NCBI RefSeq assembly: GCF_036324505.1
Contig: NC_086363.1
Location: 2,834,790-2,898,789, forward strand
From: Eleginops maclovinus
Lineage: Eukaryota > Chordata > Actinopteri > Perciformes > Eleginopidae
Direction: 5' to 3'
Length of the DNA: 64,000 nucleotides
Of this stretch, positions 1 to 10,618 are shown in pieces. Under the pieces are notes generated by a model. It saw nothing but the letters and a program-made list of their open reading frames with translations, was not told the origin of the DNA and ran no database searches. Position 1 is the stretch's first letter; the number at the start of each line of letters is the position of its first letter. The position numbers and the translations under genes were made by a program.

Positions 1-307
1 TTGAGTAAAGTAGAAGTACTCAGGTCTTGTAGTTGAGTAAAGTAGAAGTACTCAGGTCTTGTACTTGAGTAAAAGTAGAAGTACTCAGATCTTGTACTTG
101 AGTAAAGTAGAAGTACTCAGATCTTGTAGTTGAGTAAAGTAGAAGTACTCAGGTCTTGTAGTTGAGTAAAGTAGAAGTACTCAGGTCTTGTACTTGAGTA
201 AAAGTAGAAGTACTCAGATCTTGTACTTGAGTAAAGTAGAAGTACTCAGATCTTGTACTTGAGTAAAGTAGAAGTACTCAGGTCTTGTACTCGAGTAAAG
301 TAGAAGT
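1..307. repeat. Satellite array of ~32-bp units in copy 1
   Basis: About nine to ten units with aaagt/aaaagt and agatc/aggtc variants. A four-unit block (starting near 22 and again near 151) repeats at about 129 bp, so there is higher-order order within the array. Confidence 0.85.
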
Positions 308-766
308 ACCAGAGTGTAGGAATACTCTGTCACAGTAAAAGTATTCTAAATGTTCCTCCAGTGAAAGTAGAAAGTACTCTCATCTAAATGTACTTAAAGT
401 AGCGACAGTAAAAGTAGTCATTGTCTGATTGGTCCATTTCAGAATAATATCTCTGATATGTTTTATAATGATTGATCATTAAAGTGTTCTCAGAGCTGGT
501 AAAGGTGCAGCTAGTTTGAATGGCTTTGTATACTGCAGGGTAGCTGCTGGATTTACTGCAGGTGAACTAAAGTCTGATTTAAGGGCTGATTATATTTACC
601 ATCATTAATCCTAATCTGCCTAGCAACTGAAGGGATTAAATACATGTAGTGGAGTAAAAGTACACCATTTACCTCTGATTTGTAGTGGAGTAGAAGTACA
701 AAGTAACAAAAAATTGTACTGAAATTCAGTACTTGAGTAAAGGTACTTAGTTACTTCCCACCTCTG
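1..766 (+). mobile_element. CAGAGGTGG-ended non-autonomous element, copy 1 (hAT-like), left part cut by window edge
   Basis: Bases 1-307 are tandem units of about 32 bp containing TTGAGTAAAGTAGAAGTACT. Then comes a unique body (308-700), and the copy ends in TTACTTCCCACCTCTG at 766, the reverse complement of the CAGAGGTGG end seen in other copies. No coding capacity is visible. The CAG...CTG ends suggest the hAT superfamily (inference). From 308 to about 610 it is almost identical to copy 2 at 14106: I count two substitutions before a 9-bp indel. Confidence 0.7.
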
Positions 767-784
767 CTAACTAAACATTAAGAT

Positions 785-1165
785 ATGAGTGGGGGAAACA
801 ATCGAAAAAGCCAGAAAATCAACAAAAAGCCAGACTGTGATGAGGAAGAAATCTCTGCAGCTACGAGGGCTAACAATGAGAGAGGAGCAACAGGATAACG
901 CAGGAACACTACACATCGGGATAGCAAACCATTAGCAACTCTATCAAAGAGCTTTAAAGACGAACTGAAGACAGAGATGAAGGAAGGAATCATCAGTCCT
1001 CTACAAGAACTAAGCTCAGAGAATCACAACGAGCTACAGACGGAGGAAATATTCCAGTCCATCTCCTCTGATGTTGTTCAAGAATGCATGGACACTAATC
1101 TTTATGCATTTGGCAGTCTCTCAAACTACTTAAACCCTCAAATATATACCGATATCTTGCTTTGA
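785..1165 (+). pseudogene. Degenerate coding-like fragment, possibly LINE ORF1
   Basis: A short frame from ATG 785 reads a Lys/Asn-rich N terminus (MSGGNNRKSQKINKKP), meets a stop, and resumes after a frameshift as a charged helical stretch (KSFKDELKTEMKEGIISPLQEL), ending at a stop at 1165. The basic start followed by a D/E/K-rich helix resembles the beginning of L1-type ORF1 proteins of fish. The match is by style only, with no diagnostic motif. Confidence 0.3.
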
Positions 1166-1369
1166 GTTTTCTCCGAGGTATAATTGTCTTGTTTTCTATG
1201 CAAGGAGCTACTCTCCAGAATACGAGCTCAGAATATTTGAACGTACTGTATCTGAAGGAGGAGAAAACAAGTCTGGAGCCAAGTCTACCAAGAGCCTCAC
1301 AGCCACAGCATATTGATGCCTTATTGGTTATTCATGACGGTGTTATTCAGCTCCGAAGAGAATATAAAT

Positions 1370-1398
1370 CACACACACACACACACACACCCACACAC
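1370..1398. repeat. (CA)n touching the exon 8 donor
   Basis: Short CA run with one CC interruption at 1390-1391. On the minus strand it reads GTGTGTGGGTGTG and supplies the exon 8 splice donor. Confidence 0.9.
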
Positions 1399-1580
1399 CT
1401 TCTCGAGGGACTGGAGCTGTTGTCTCTGCCTATCGTCCAGCGCCTGGCTCTGGCTCTGCAGGGCCTCCCTCTCTTCCTCCATCCTCAGCACCTTGTCCTT
1501 CAGCCGGCTGCGCTCGTTGTCCAGGTCCCTGATGGCGGCCTCCTGCGTCATCTGTGTGGCCTGCAGGCTGCTGATCTGAC
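1399..1580 (-). CDS. fam184a: fam184a exon 8 (rest of residue 385, residues 386-445)
   Basis: This exon of 182 bases completes the split serine codon and then encodes 60 residues: QISSLQATQMTQEAAIRDL, then an ERSRLKDKVLRMEEERE stretch, ending DRQRQQLQSLEK. The LQATQMTQE motif is diagnostic for FAM184A over FAM184B. Acceptor CCTCAG ends at 1581. The donor is GAGAAG with GTGTGTGG at 1398, taken from a CA/TG repeat that runs to 1370. The following exon would lie beyond base 1 on the left. Confidence 0.86.
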
Positions 1581-2618
1581 CTGAGGCACAGGACGGAGCA
1601 GACGGACGTGAGCACCATGCCAAGAGAGAAGAGGGTGTCATCTGCATACTGGCACTCTTTGGAGGGTTTCTTGTCACAACTGGAGTCAGCAGTTTTTTTG
1701 CTTTTCAATTATATTGGCCATTGACCTCTTTCATTAAACCTGACATTTCAGTCAGCCCATTTATTTTGCAGGAGGAGGTACTTTTTCTGACGATTTCACT
1801 TAAAGTCAACTTGGACGGTCCAGCAGAACTTTCTAGTGCAATGAAATAAATGCTGGGTTAAGGAGTTGCTATTTATCAACCATTTTATTTACCCTGGTTG
1901 GTTGTTGCGAATGCCGTACAACCCACAAATGACGCCAAAGATGGATTTTACGTCACCTATGAACTCAAACCCATTTTTTGAGCGGCTTTCACATAATTGG
2001 ACACTTTCTGGGTCTCTTAAGACACAGGGGGACATATATTAAAGACATTAAAAGGTGCATTTTGCACAATATTGGACCTTTAAATACGAGTTCCCACGAC
2101 AACACATCCAAATAAACCAAACAAAGAAACCAAGAACAGTTTAAATAAATGAGAAGGTAGATGTTATTCTTCTCCTTCACATGCAAACAGCTGTAGTGGA
2201 AAATGATGAAGCGTCCTCTTCGGTCACGGGACCAATGGGCCAAGCATAATCCGGCCGCTATTGCTCACACATTTCAGGCGATGTTGCTTCACAAAGGACT
2301 GACAGAGCGACGTCATGAGATATTAAATCAGATACTAACACGCCACGATTTGCACACAAACAAACACAAACCTTACACCGGGAATAATTGATGTGTGAAG
2401 GGCTTGCTCTGCCTCTGAGGGACTGGGAATACCATTAGATTGGAAATACAGCATTACGCCATTAAAGCGTTCCGGGCCGTGATGCCTCAGACGGGATGAG
2501 AGCTGTTAGGGGATGTGTTTGATGTGTTTGCACGTCAAGCCCAGGAAGTGTCTTGTGGGTAGCGTGGGTGCACCGGTGTTATGAAAAGAAGGCCGAATGA
2601 GAGAGGAGGGGGTCTTAC
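1581..2618 (-). other. fam184a intron 7
   Basis: 1,038 bases of unique-looking sequence. I see no gene, repeat or element in it beyond short AT-rich runs. Confidence 0.7.
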
Positions 2619-2754
2619 TGGCTTTGAGCAGTATTTCAGTTGCCTGCTGCTGAACCCGGTCTCTGGCTGCCTCTAGTTCACACTCGGCTTCTTTCTGACG
2701 GATCTCCACAATTTCTGAGTTCTGGGTCACCTCGTCCAGCTGCTTGGTTAGGTC
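2619..2754 (-). CDS. fam184a: fam184a exon 7 (residues 340-384 and first base of 385)
   Basis: This exon of 136 bases encodes 45 codons plus one base, DLTKQLDEVTQNSEIVE to EAARDRVQQQATEILLKA. The ELEAARDRVQQQA and LLKAS elements correspond to ELAAARERLQQQA and LVLKAS of the family. Acceptor CTCCAG ends at 2755. The donor is GCCA with GTAAGA at 2618, so codon 385 (AGT, Ser) is split after its first base. This is the only non-phase-0 junction in the window. Confidence 0.85.
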
Positions 2755-3109
2755 CTGGAGGAGGAATCAAAATCAAAACAGCATAAGAGAGAGGAAAGAC
2801 AACTCTGTTAACACTTACACTGGCGGATACACCAGACTGCTACGAGGACCAGTACATACTGTACAAGAGGGCAAAGAAGATGGATGCTGGAGGGTTAGGT
2901 TATGAATATGTTTATGTTATAATCATGCTGTCATTGCTTATGCTGTAGCTGAATAATTTGAAGCTATCAGCGATTCTCACAAATATGAAACTGCCCGAGC
3001 TGTTTCTTTTTACAGACTGAAACATATTGGCGGCATATGATTAATAACTGAGGATCAGGAGAGTATGCTGACTGCTGTTCAATTAATAAGAACCACACTT
3101 CAGGGAGGG

Positions 3110-3114
<5 letters not shown>

Positions 3115-3193
<79 letters not shown>
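3115..3193. repeat. (CA)n microsatellite
   Basis: 79 bases of uninterrupted CA. Confidence 0.95.
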
Positions 3194-3194
<1 letters not shown>

Positions 3195-3285
3195 GCTGTG
3201 TTTTTTAGCGCTCTGAAGGAACTCATGAGGGGCAATTTCACATCTTTCAATCCCATCAAACTGCCTGCCTTGAACTTAATTACTG

Positions 3286-3335
3286 CTGCAGCGGCGGCAG
3301 TGACAAATAAACTTCAGTGTGATAACCACAGAGCA

Positions 3336-3390
<55 letters not shown>

Positions 3391-3421
3391 CACACTGAAG
3401 TTTCTTTGTCACTGCCGCCGC

Positions 3422-3426
<5 letters not shown>
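3286..3426. repeat. 36-bp inverted repeat around a CA array
   Basis: Left arm 3286-3321 and right arm 3391-3426 are reverse complements at 35 of 36 positions (the mismatch is ACAAAT against ACAAAG). Arms begin CTGCAGCGGCGGCAGTGACA. The 69-base spacer is mostly (CA)n at 3337-3388, and a (TG)n array follows the right arm at once. Confidence 0.9.
3337..3388. repeat. (CA)n microsatellite inside the inverted repeat
   Basis: 52 bases of CA forming most of the hairpin spacer. Confidence 0.95.

Positions 3427-3485
<59 letters not shown>
3427..3485. repeat. (TG)n microsatellite
   Basis: 59 bases of TG, opposite in orientation to the CA array in the adjacent spacer. Confidence 0.95.
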
Positions 3486-3486
<1 letters not shown>

Positions 3487-4624
3487 ACACAGTGGAAGCA
3501 CTACTTTATATGTCCACTGTCTTTGACAGGAAAAGAAAATAGAAAGGAAAAGAAATGTGGAAACAAAAAGTGTGAATATGTAAAAGAAGATGATGAGGGC
3601 CACGTGAAGAAGGAATTACAATAATGAGAAAATAGTAGGACATTTGAAAAACTGAGTTGAAAACGTAAAAGTCGACATTTAGAGAAAAAAATCCAAAATT
3701 AGGAAAAAAATGCAGATTTTTCTGGAAAAATTGATAATTTTGCAAAAATAATCGGACATTTTTAAAAGTCGCTTAGTTCTGTTTAATGCATTTGTACTGA
3801 TTTTATCCCCTTTATTAACGTGGGTTCGCATCTCTATTGAATACGTTACTTTTTACCTTTTGTGATAGCTGCACACTGAAGAATCCCCGCTGTGGGACCC
3901 ATAACGCACTTCTGATTATGTACCCGGCTGGATGAAATGTAAAAATAGCTTTAAAGTTGAATTAATTAAGTCTCTGTTGATTTGTGAGAGGGATCCCATT
4001 GAAACCAACATTAAGTCTTACCTCTGATTCACCCCTCCTTGTATTACTGAACCACCCACACACACTCGCACACACACACAGATACCCACATCTGTCAATC
4101 ATCTTTATTATGTAATAAAAGACCTTCTAATCTGTTCTTTGGATGACGTATTGTTTCATCCTGCCTTAAGCTTTCCCTAACTAATCCAGATGGGCTTCAC
4201 CTGAGAGAGGAGTATTTAGTCCAAAGACAAATGACAGCAGCGATTTAGCGTAGCTTCAGTGGAGTATTTCACTCGGGGGATAATTTGTAATTTTTGGCGT
4301 GCGTATTCCTGTAGAAGCTTGTGAACGGTCGGCGATTAATTGCGTCTGTCTGAGTTTCTCCAAGCAATCATTTGCCTGCATTTTCTCTGGAGAATTGTCT
4401 CCTAAATCATGAGCTAAGGAGGATGACAGGGAATACTGAAGCAGGAAGCTGGAGCATCCTAATGACAACTACATGTGATTTCCACTGGTGTTATGTCCAT
4501 ATTTTATGCTAATTTAAAGAATGCCCGTAAAAAGAAAAAGACTATTAGTGAAGTTGTGGAAAGCAAACAATAAATTATCTTCATGCATGAGGAATAAAGA
4601 AGTACGATGTGTGAAAAGTTGGAA

Positions 4625-5043
4625 ATAAAGGGGCCCAGTTATGTTTTTTCTGGGTTCATATCAGTGACATGTCTCCATGCTTTAATGTTCAAGAAGCTCT
4701 TTATTTCTCTCATACTGCCTGAGCTGCTATACCTCTTTTCACCCTCTGTCTGAAACCAGAGCCAGTCTGCTCTGATTGGTTAGCTGGCCAGCTCAGTTGT
4801 GATTGGCTCAACCGCTTAGAGATGTCCCGCCCCATAGCCTGTCAGGCACAATGTGTTGGAGCGCTGGCCAATAGGGCTGTTACATAGTGATGACACTGTT
4901 TTCAGGAAGTAAACAAAGGAGTCCAATGTGTGGGGGAGAAACTCAGGGATTTTAGCCTTTGCAGACCATTTACATGCACTAAAACCTACAATACACACTA
5001 CAGGGAACGGAAAACCCCAAGAAGCAAATGAGGCGTCTTTAAG
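4625..5043 (+). mobile_element. TTAA-type MITE, copy P1 (near full length)
   Basis: Runs from AAAGGGGCCCAGTTATG to GAGGCGTCTTTAA. The family shares CATGTCTCCATGCTTTAATG, CACCCTCTGTCTGAAACCAG and TTTACATGCACTAAAACCTA and is found at least eight times here. The ends, best seen at 60386 (TTAAAGAGGCCC), suggest TTAA target sites as in piggyBac elements (inference). No open frame. It carries two ATTGG motifs (4775, 4802), one CCAAT (4868) and a CCCGCCCC box (4826). Confidence 0.65.
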
Positions 5044-6351
5044 AGATGTATTACCCTTATCACAACTTATCAAAAACATAACGAGATCAAATTGTTTCTG
5101 CTCTCTGATTTCTGTTTTTCCGCCTTGAATCTTGAATTGAACTGTCAGCTGAAGTCTGTTTCCAGCTCTCTCTCTGTTGCTCTGTTGCCGGTTCTTTATC
5201 TGGGTTACAGTTAATTGCTCTGAAAACGAGTGAGATTATTAACTCCAGGCCCACCAACCACTGCTGACCTCGATCATATTCCCAGTGTCGCTGAGGAACG
5301 GGGACCCTTCCTGTCTTCAGAGCAATCAGAGATGATTTCACACAGCATATCAGGACAACAAAACAGACCTACTTAACTGACTCCCCCGAGCGCATGTCAA
5401 CTTTATTTTTAACGCTCGAGATAATATATCCGCTTCCTCAGAAAGTAGAAAAAACTGAATTTTTACACAAAAAACGGCCAACTTACTGCCAAAATGATGC
5501 TTTTGAATATTTGATAACGAGCACATTTAAATTCCGGTTTCCTTGCTTGCCATCTGCCTCTTCTCTGCTTTTGTTGGTGCAGCGTTTAATTGCATGTTTT
5601 ATTTTGCAGAATAGAAACTGGAGGCTGGGATGTGCATTGTGTTTGCAAATTACACAAACATAAAGGGGTTCCACTCGGAAAAACATATCTACACAACACT
5701 ACTAATTAAACAATAAAGGTACCAATGGGATAGGAAGAGGAGATACTGTCAATATTTAATTAATAATGTATATTTTTCATGATAAAAAGTGTTGTTTGTA
5801 ATGATTTCATTGAAATAAATGGTTGAAAACGGGTTGAAATTCAACAAATATTTTGTATTTATGACTTTAATAACGTTCTCGATGCTTGCTTTAGGTCTAC
5901 TCTGATCATTTCTGATTTCAAATACTGTATATGCTGATTTTGAAATGAAAATTAAGTGCATATTTAAGGCGTAATTGTCAGAAATAGAAAGTTTGCAGGA
6001 CTTCTGCTTCATGTAATTAAATAAAGGTAAGTATCAAAGTCACCACTACAACTATTTAAACTGTGATCCATTTCATTTATTTATATCATATTCCATTGGC
6101 TAATATAGTTTAAACAACCATTTCACCTTCTATGACAGAGGACACATTTTGCAAGCTGTCGATAAAAATTGGAAATAAAATCTGTTCAAAATTCAAAATC
6201 AGATCATAGACCATTCCATTAAATTACAGGATGTTCTTTTGCACTATCCCTATCCTGTCTGGCCTTTATAGTGCAGAAACAAAAAGCATCCATGAATGGA
6301 TCACCTGTTGGGGGTGGGGTGGGTTGGGGGGGTCGGGGGTGCTAAACTCAC

Positions 6352-6603
6352 CTTGACGTTGCCGTCGGCGGAGTTGAGCGACGCCTGCAGCTTGTGGGAC
6401 TTCTCCCGGTTTTCCCGCGCTTCATCCATGACCCGGGCCAGCTCCACCCTCAGTTTCCCCAGCGTCTTCTGCAGCGCCGCCTCCTGAGTCTGAAACTCCC
6501 GCCGCAGCTCGGACTCGGTGCGTTTCCACGCCAACAGGTTGTCGGCGGTCAGCTGCTGGGTCCTCTTCATGGCCTCCAGCTCGCGCTCGTAGAACGCCTG
6601 AGC
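6352..6603 (-). CDS. fam184a: fam184a exon 6 (residues 256-339)
   Basis: This exon of 252 bases encodes 84 residues, AQAFYERELEAMKRTQQ through RREFQTQEAALQKTLGKL to LNSADGNVK. It corresponds to the family segment containing FYEREL and the EFQ-QEA-L-KT-GKL motif. It is GC-rich compared with its surroundings, unlike the AT-rich introns. Acceptor CCCCCAG ends at 6604; the donor AAG with GTGAGT at 6351 is strong. Both ends are phase 0. Coiled coil throughout, with a likely break around the SADGN residues near the end. Confidence 0.87.
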
Positions 6604-7121
6604 CTGGGGGAGGAGGACAGAGGAAGAAACAACCTCAGATTAATCGAAGTGTGGAAAACAAGCATCTAGCAGGGATATTCTCTATCTGTGTTTTGAGATT
6701 TCCCGCCTTTTTCTTTATGTTAAACTGGGTATTCATTTGGAAAACATTCTGGATGGATGAAAAGCTTTCTCATCAATTTGCAATTTAATGAACATAAAGA
6801 GGCAAACGCTGAGGCCAAGACGTCCCGGCTGACAGCGCTCACTGTCAGAGAGGAGCGTTTCCTATTGGAATGAATGGCTTCTAAATGCAGCCGTTCTGCT
6901 CCCGCTGTACACCGGTCTGCACGTCTCAGCCTTCACTTTCAGCAAGGTCAACACAAGGCTTCCAATAGGTGATCTCAGTTCTTTACAGAGCATATTTCAC
7001 CTTGTGTAGCCTTTTTTGTAATGGATAACTCTCCTACCATGCATTTATAATGTTCATACAATATATATTTCCCTTAGCAAATAAAAACACTGCATAAGAG
7101 CGTAATACTCAGCTACTGTAC
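6604..7121 (-). other. fam184a introns 5 (518 bases)
   Basis: Short intron between exons 5 and 6; no repeat or other feature seen. Confidence 0.8.
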
Positions 7122-7205
7122 CTTGCTGAGTTTGGCTTCGTACTCCTCCACCAGTCTCTTCTTGTCCTGTTTGAGCTCCTCCACCCGCTCCGTCAGGGAG
7201 TCCAC
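7122..7205 (-). CDS. fam184a: fam184a exon 5 (residues 228-255)
   Basis: A small exon of 84 bases (28 codons), VDSLTERVEELKQDKK to EYEAKLSK. Its length and the pattern V-S-L, EEL, KK-L-E-YE-KL-K match the corresponding part of FAM184A. Acceptor TTTCAG lies at 7211-7206 and donor AAG with GTACAG at 7121. Both junctions are phase 0. It continues the coiled coil between exons 4 and 6. Confidence 0.86.
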
Positions 7206-7636
7206 CTGAAATTAAGAAAAATAAATAAAAACATTAAGATATTTAAGTTAATTTAAGCTGATTTAATGGCAGTGATATGCAAAGGAGACTAAGACATGTC
7301 TTCCACATGCTTCAAGCCTTGCTTCAACTCCATCAAGGATCTACTTTGTGCAGCGGGTGTGTTCCCCCGGCTTTGTGCAGCGGGTGTGCTACCCCGGCTT
7401 TGTGCAGTCGGTGCGTTACCTCGGCTTTGTGCAGCGGGTGTGTTAGCCCGGCTTTGTGCAGCGGGTGTGTTACCCCGTCTTTGTGCAGCAGGTGTGTTAC
7501 CCCGGCTTTTGTGCAGCGGGTGTGTTACCCCGGCATTGTGCAGCGGGTGTGTTACCCCGGCTTGGTGCAGCGGGTGTGTTACCCCGGCTTTGTGCAGCGG
7601 GTGTGTTACCCCGGCTTTGTGCAGTCGGTGCGTTAC
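7206..7636 (-). other. fam184a intron 4, mostly minisatellite
   Basis: 431 bases, of which about 293 are the 27-bp tandem array derived from the exon 4 donor. The remaining 138 bases next to exon 5 are unique sequence with an ordinary acceptor. Confidence 0.85.
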
Positions 7637-7641
7637 CTCGG
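7344..7641. repeat. 27-bp minisatellite spanning the exon 4 splice donor
   Basis: Eleven units in a row, ten of 27 bp and one (7506-7533) of 28 bp, with consensus start CTTTGTGCAGCGGGTGTGTT on the plus strand. The twelfth partial unit is the end of exon 4 itself (from 7642). Read on the minus strand each unit is CCGGG, GTAACACACC, CGCTGCACAAAG, a copy of the exon end plus donor. The unit at 7615-7641 contains the authentic donor. The unit at 7398-7424 is identical to it. The GT is lost only in the units at 7344 (GG) and 7425 (CT). In frame a unit reads VTHPLHKAG. Confidence 0.95.
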
Positions 7642-7876
7642 CTTTGTGCAGCTGCACCAGTTTCTCCTGGTCTTTGCTGTAGTCTGCGTTCTGGCTCTGG
7701 TGGCTGCGCAGGAGCTCCTGCACCTCCTGCCGGTGCTGGCCCTTCAGCTCCTCCAGAGCCGCCTTCTTCTCCTGCTCGAACTGCGTCTGCGCCGAGCCGA
7801 ACGTACGCAGCTTCTCCTCAAAGGACCGCCGCATCTCCTCCACCTCCCGGGACATGGACACCACCCGCTGCGTGTG
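7637..7876 (-). CDS. fam184a: fam184a exon 4 (residues 148-227)
   Basis: This exon of 240 bases encodes 80 residues. It starts HTQRVVSMSREVEEMRR, continues through FEEKLRTFGSAQTQFEQ and GQHRQEVQELLRSHQ, and ends VQLHKAE. It is strongly charged coiled coil within the family's N-terminal domain. The acceptor is CCCGCAG at 7883-7877. The donor is GCCGAG with GTAACG, starting at 7636. The reading frame stays open far past this donor because the last bases of the exon and the donor belong to a 27-bp tandem repeat (7344-7641). The true end is set by family alignment, since exon 5 continues with VDSLTERVEELK. Confidence 0.87.
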
Positions 7877-8816
7877 CTGCGGGAGACGCGAGACGGGGAA
7901 TAAAAGACCGAGCTAACGGGAGCATCCATACCTGGGTTTGTAAGCTCCGGGTTAACTTTTTCAAGAGCTCTAAGCCAGTGGTGATGCAGGTTTGGGAGTT
8001 TCTGACCTTCTTACTGCCATGAAATCCACTAAAATGCATAAACTATTGTCTAAATATAATAAAAAGTCTGTGTAGCCTTAACTTTAATCAACTGGGAACA
8101 TAAACAGCCTCATGCTGGAAGCAGTAAACACACACACGTCCTTTTATTTGTATTTGCATCCACAACTTGTGCTTGTTTTGTTTTGATTTTTGGATACTTT
8201 TATGGGATTCACTCTTACCAAGAAAAGAAACAGACATTTAAATTCCAGGAACAAGAAAAATTATCATAATCAAATTAAGGGTAATAACTGTATATCTGTG
8301 GGCAAAGAAAGATAAATACTACCAGTGTGTTAAAGGGTGTTCACTACATTTCCAGCGTGAGAAATAATCAACCTCTCTCAGGGCCACATTTACATAAACA
8401 CATGTACATGCCTTTCATTTGATTTGCCTGCACGGTCTGAAATTAGCGTTTCATTTACGAAGGCAGCAGATAATTACACAATCAGCGACTTCCACTTACT
8501 ATTAGTGGCAATTTGTACCTGGAAACACAAGTTAAAAATGTTCGGATGAATGGAAACTGTTGAAAGCAGCTCTGGAATCAAGAATAATCTGATACCGGGG
8601 TACAGATAAAGAAGCGATATTGATCTGTCAACACTAAAACAAACACCTAGGCGTGGTTGCATGTTCTTGCATTAATGGTCACTTAAAATCCTCAATTTTC
8701 CCATCCCGCTTCCTGCTCTTGAACACATCGCTGCAGCTCCTCTACCCTCTGTGCATAAATCAATAGAGTAATGTCATCCGTCTGTCTATTCATCATGCAT
8801 CGATTTGTTACAATGT

Positions 8817-8961
<145 letters not shown>

Positions 8962-9886
8962 ATGTTACTCCTCTCCTAAAACCATGGATCAATCAGAGTT
9001 TGTTTTCCAGTCAGCTTCCTTTATGGTTATGTCCCTCATCAGTGGGAGTTAGAAAATCTGTTTTGCTGCTATTGTTAGCAGAGTAAAAGCTGAAGGAGGC
9101 AGTTTATTTTTGGCAGTATTGAGCATGAATTCAATAAGAGCAGATTGTAATTGAAGAGGCTCGTCGGGGTTTGCAGGTTTCTGGAAAAGACAACAGAAAC
9201 GTCTCGATTTGAAACTGCAGCCTGCAGATATCCTCTCTGCCCCCTCGGATATATGCATACAGTAACCAGAGCATCCTCTAGCCATTGTCTATGAGAGTAT
9301 GTCTGGATTTCTTTGCAGATTTGTGTGCCTGTGAAGAGTTTTAAAGTTGAATACCCGGATTTGCATGAACAGCAGGGTAAACTATGTGCTAAACGTTCTC
9401 AAAATCTCGGTTAAAAGCCTCCCTATCTTTCTTTTGCTTTGTTGCTTGCAGTGTAGGCAGTTGTTGCTGGCATAGAAATGTTCCTGACAGCCAATAGGAA
9501 TGCTCTCTCTCTCTCTCTCTCTCTCTTAAATGACCTTTGATTGGCTAAAGTCTCATCTTACAGTCTATATCTTTTGAAGCTTGAAAAACAAAAAGAGGTA
9601 CGTCAATCTATTTCTCTAGCAGACATATATGCTGAACGATTATTATAGATTGTTTGCTCGATGATGCCACAAATAAAAGTGCCTTCCGCAGCTTAATGAG
9701 AGTATACACACAAGCTAGGAAGGATTAGTTAGTGAGCTTTTCTGCACCAATAACTTTTGTGTTCAATATTTGAACACAAGATGATAAAATTAGGACAAAA
9801 TTTAAGACTGAACATACAGAAAAACACAAGAGAAGAAGAGACAACGACACAGACAGGCAAACCCAGGAGTAGTCACAACTGTGTGA

Positions 9887-9887
<1 letters not shown>

Positions 9888-9953
<66 letters not shown>

Positions 9954-9966
9954 TGTGTGTGTGTGT
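9888..9966. repeat. (TG)n microsatellite
   Basis: 79 bases with one TATG interruption near 9947. Confidence 0.95.
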
Positions 9967-10323
9967 TCACCAAATATGATGTCCTGATTGACACATACCG
10001 ACCGTACACTGAACAGAATGTACACATTGTTGGAGCGATGTATTGATTTGTTATTTAATGTTTAATATACATTTTCTTGCAGTTTTGGAAATGAATGTAT
10101 ATTCTTCAGTGTAATAATTTAAGCCAAAGTAATTCTTCTCGCTTTTATTCTGAAGGCGGGTTTGGCATTATTTTATATTTGACACAGCTGCTGGTGGTGG
10201 TGGGATTGGCGCACCAGATGAGCATATGTTTTTTGTCTGAGGTGCAAAACAGTGTTTCAAACCTCTGTCTGAAAAGAAAAAGTGAATACTTCTGCTCCTA
10301 CGCAACAAGTTAAATGGCCAGAA

Positions 10324-10341
10324 ACACACACACACACACGC

Positions 10342-10423
<82 letters not shown>
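10324..10423. repeat. (CA)n microsatellite
   Basis: 100 bases with two CG-containing interruptions near its left end (10340-10346). Confidence 0.95.
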
Positions 10424-10426
<3 letters not shown>

Positions 10427-10531
10427 TGGGGATGCAGACATGAAGGAGAAACTCTTTAAACTCACAACAGGAGACAGAAACAGACATCAGTACAGATTAC
10501 CTGCAGCTGTGACATCTGTAGTCTCACGCTG

Positions 10532-10536
<5 letters not shown>

Positions 10537-10616
<80 letters not shown>
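10537..10616. repeat. (CA)n microsatellite forming the exon 3 donor
   Basis: 80 bases of pure CA. On the minus strand this is (GT)n starting at the first intron base after exon 3, so it supplies the donor GTGTGT. Confidence 0.95.

Positions 10617-10618
<2 letters not shown>

Larger units (their letters stand above)
1..1398 (-). other. fam184a intron 8 (partial)
   Basis: Holds the right part of a satellite-bearing DNA element (1-766), a degenerate coding-like stretch (785-1165), about 200 bases in which I see nothing, and a short CA repeat that touches exon 8. Confidence 0.75.
2755..6351 (-). other. fam184a intron 6
   Basis: 3.6 kb holding three CA/TG arrays, a 36-bp inverted repeat (3286-3426) and one TTAA-type element copy (4625-5043). 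The stretches 3490-4620 and 5050-6350 are AT-rich and show nothing recognisable. Confidence 0.7.

Noticed and set aside
1430..1708. 92-codon minus-strand frame over exon 8
   Set aside because: Wrong frame of exon 8; the family match is in another frame.
7277..7903. 208-codon plus-strand frame with Cys-rich repeats opposite exon 4
   Set aside because: It is the reverse of the exon 4 coding sequence plus the 27-bp array; the repeat peptide comes from the minisatellite and there is no family match.
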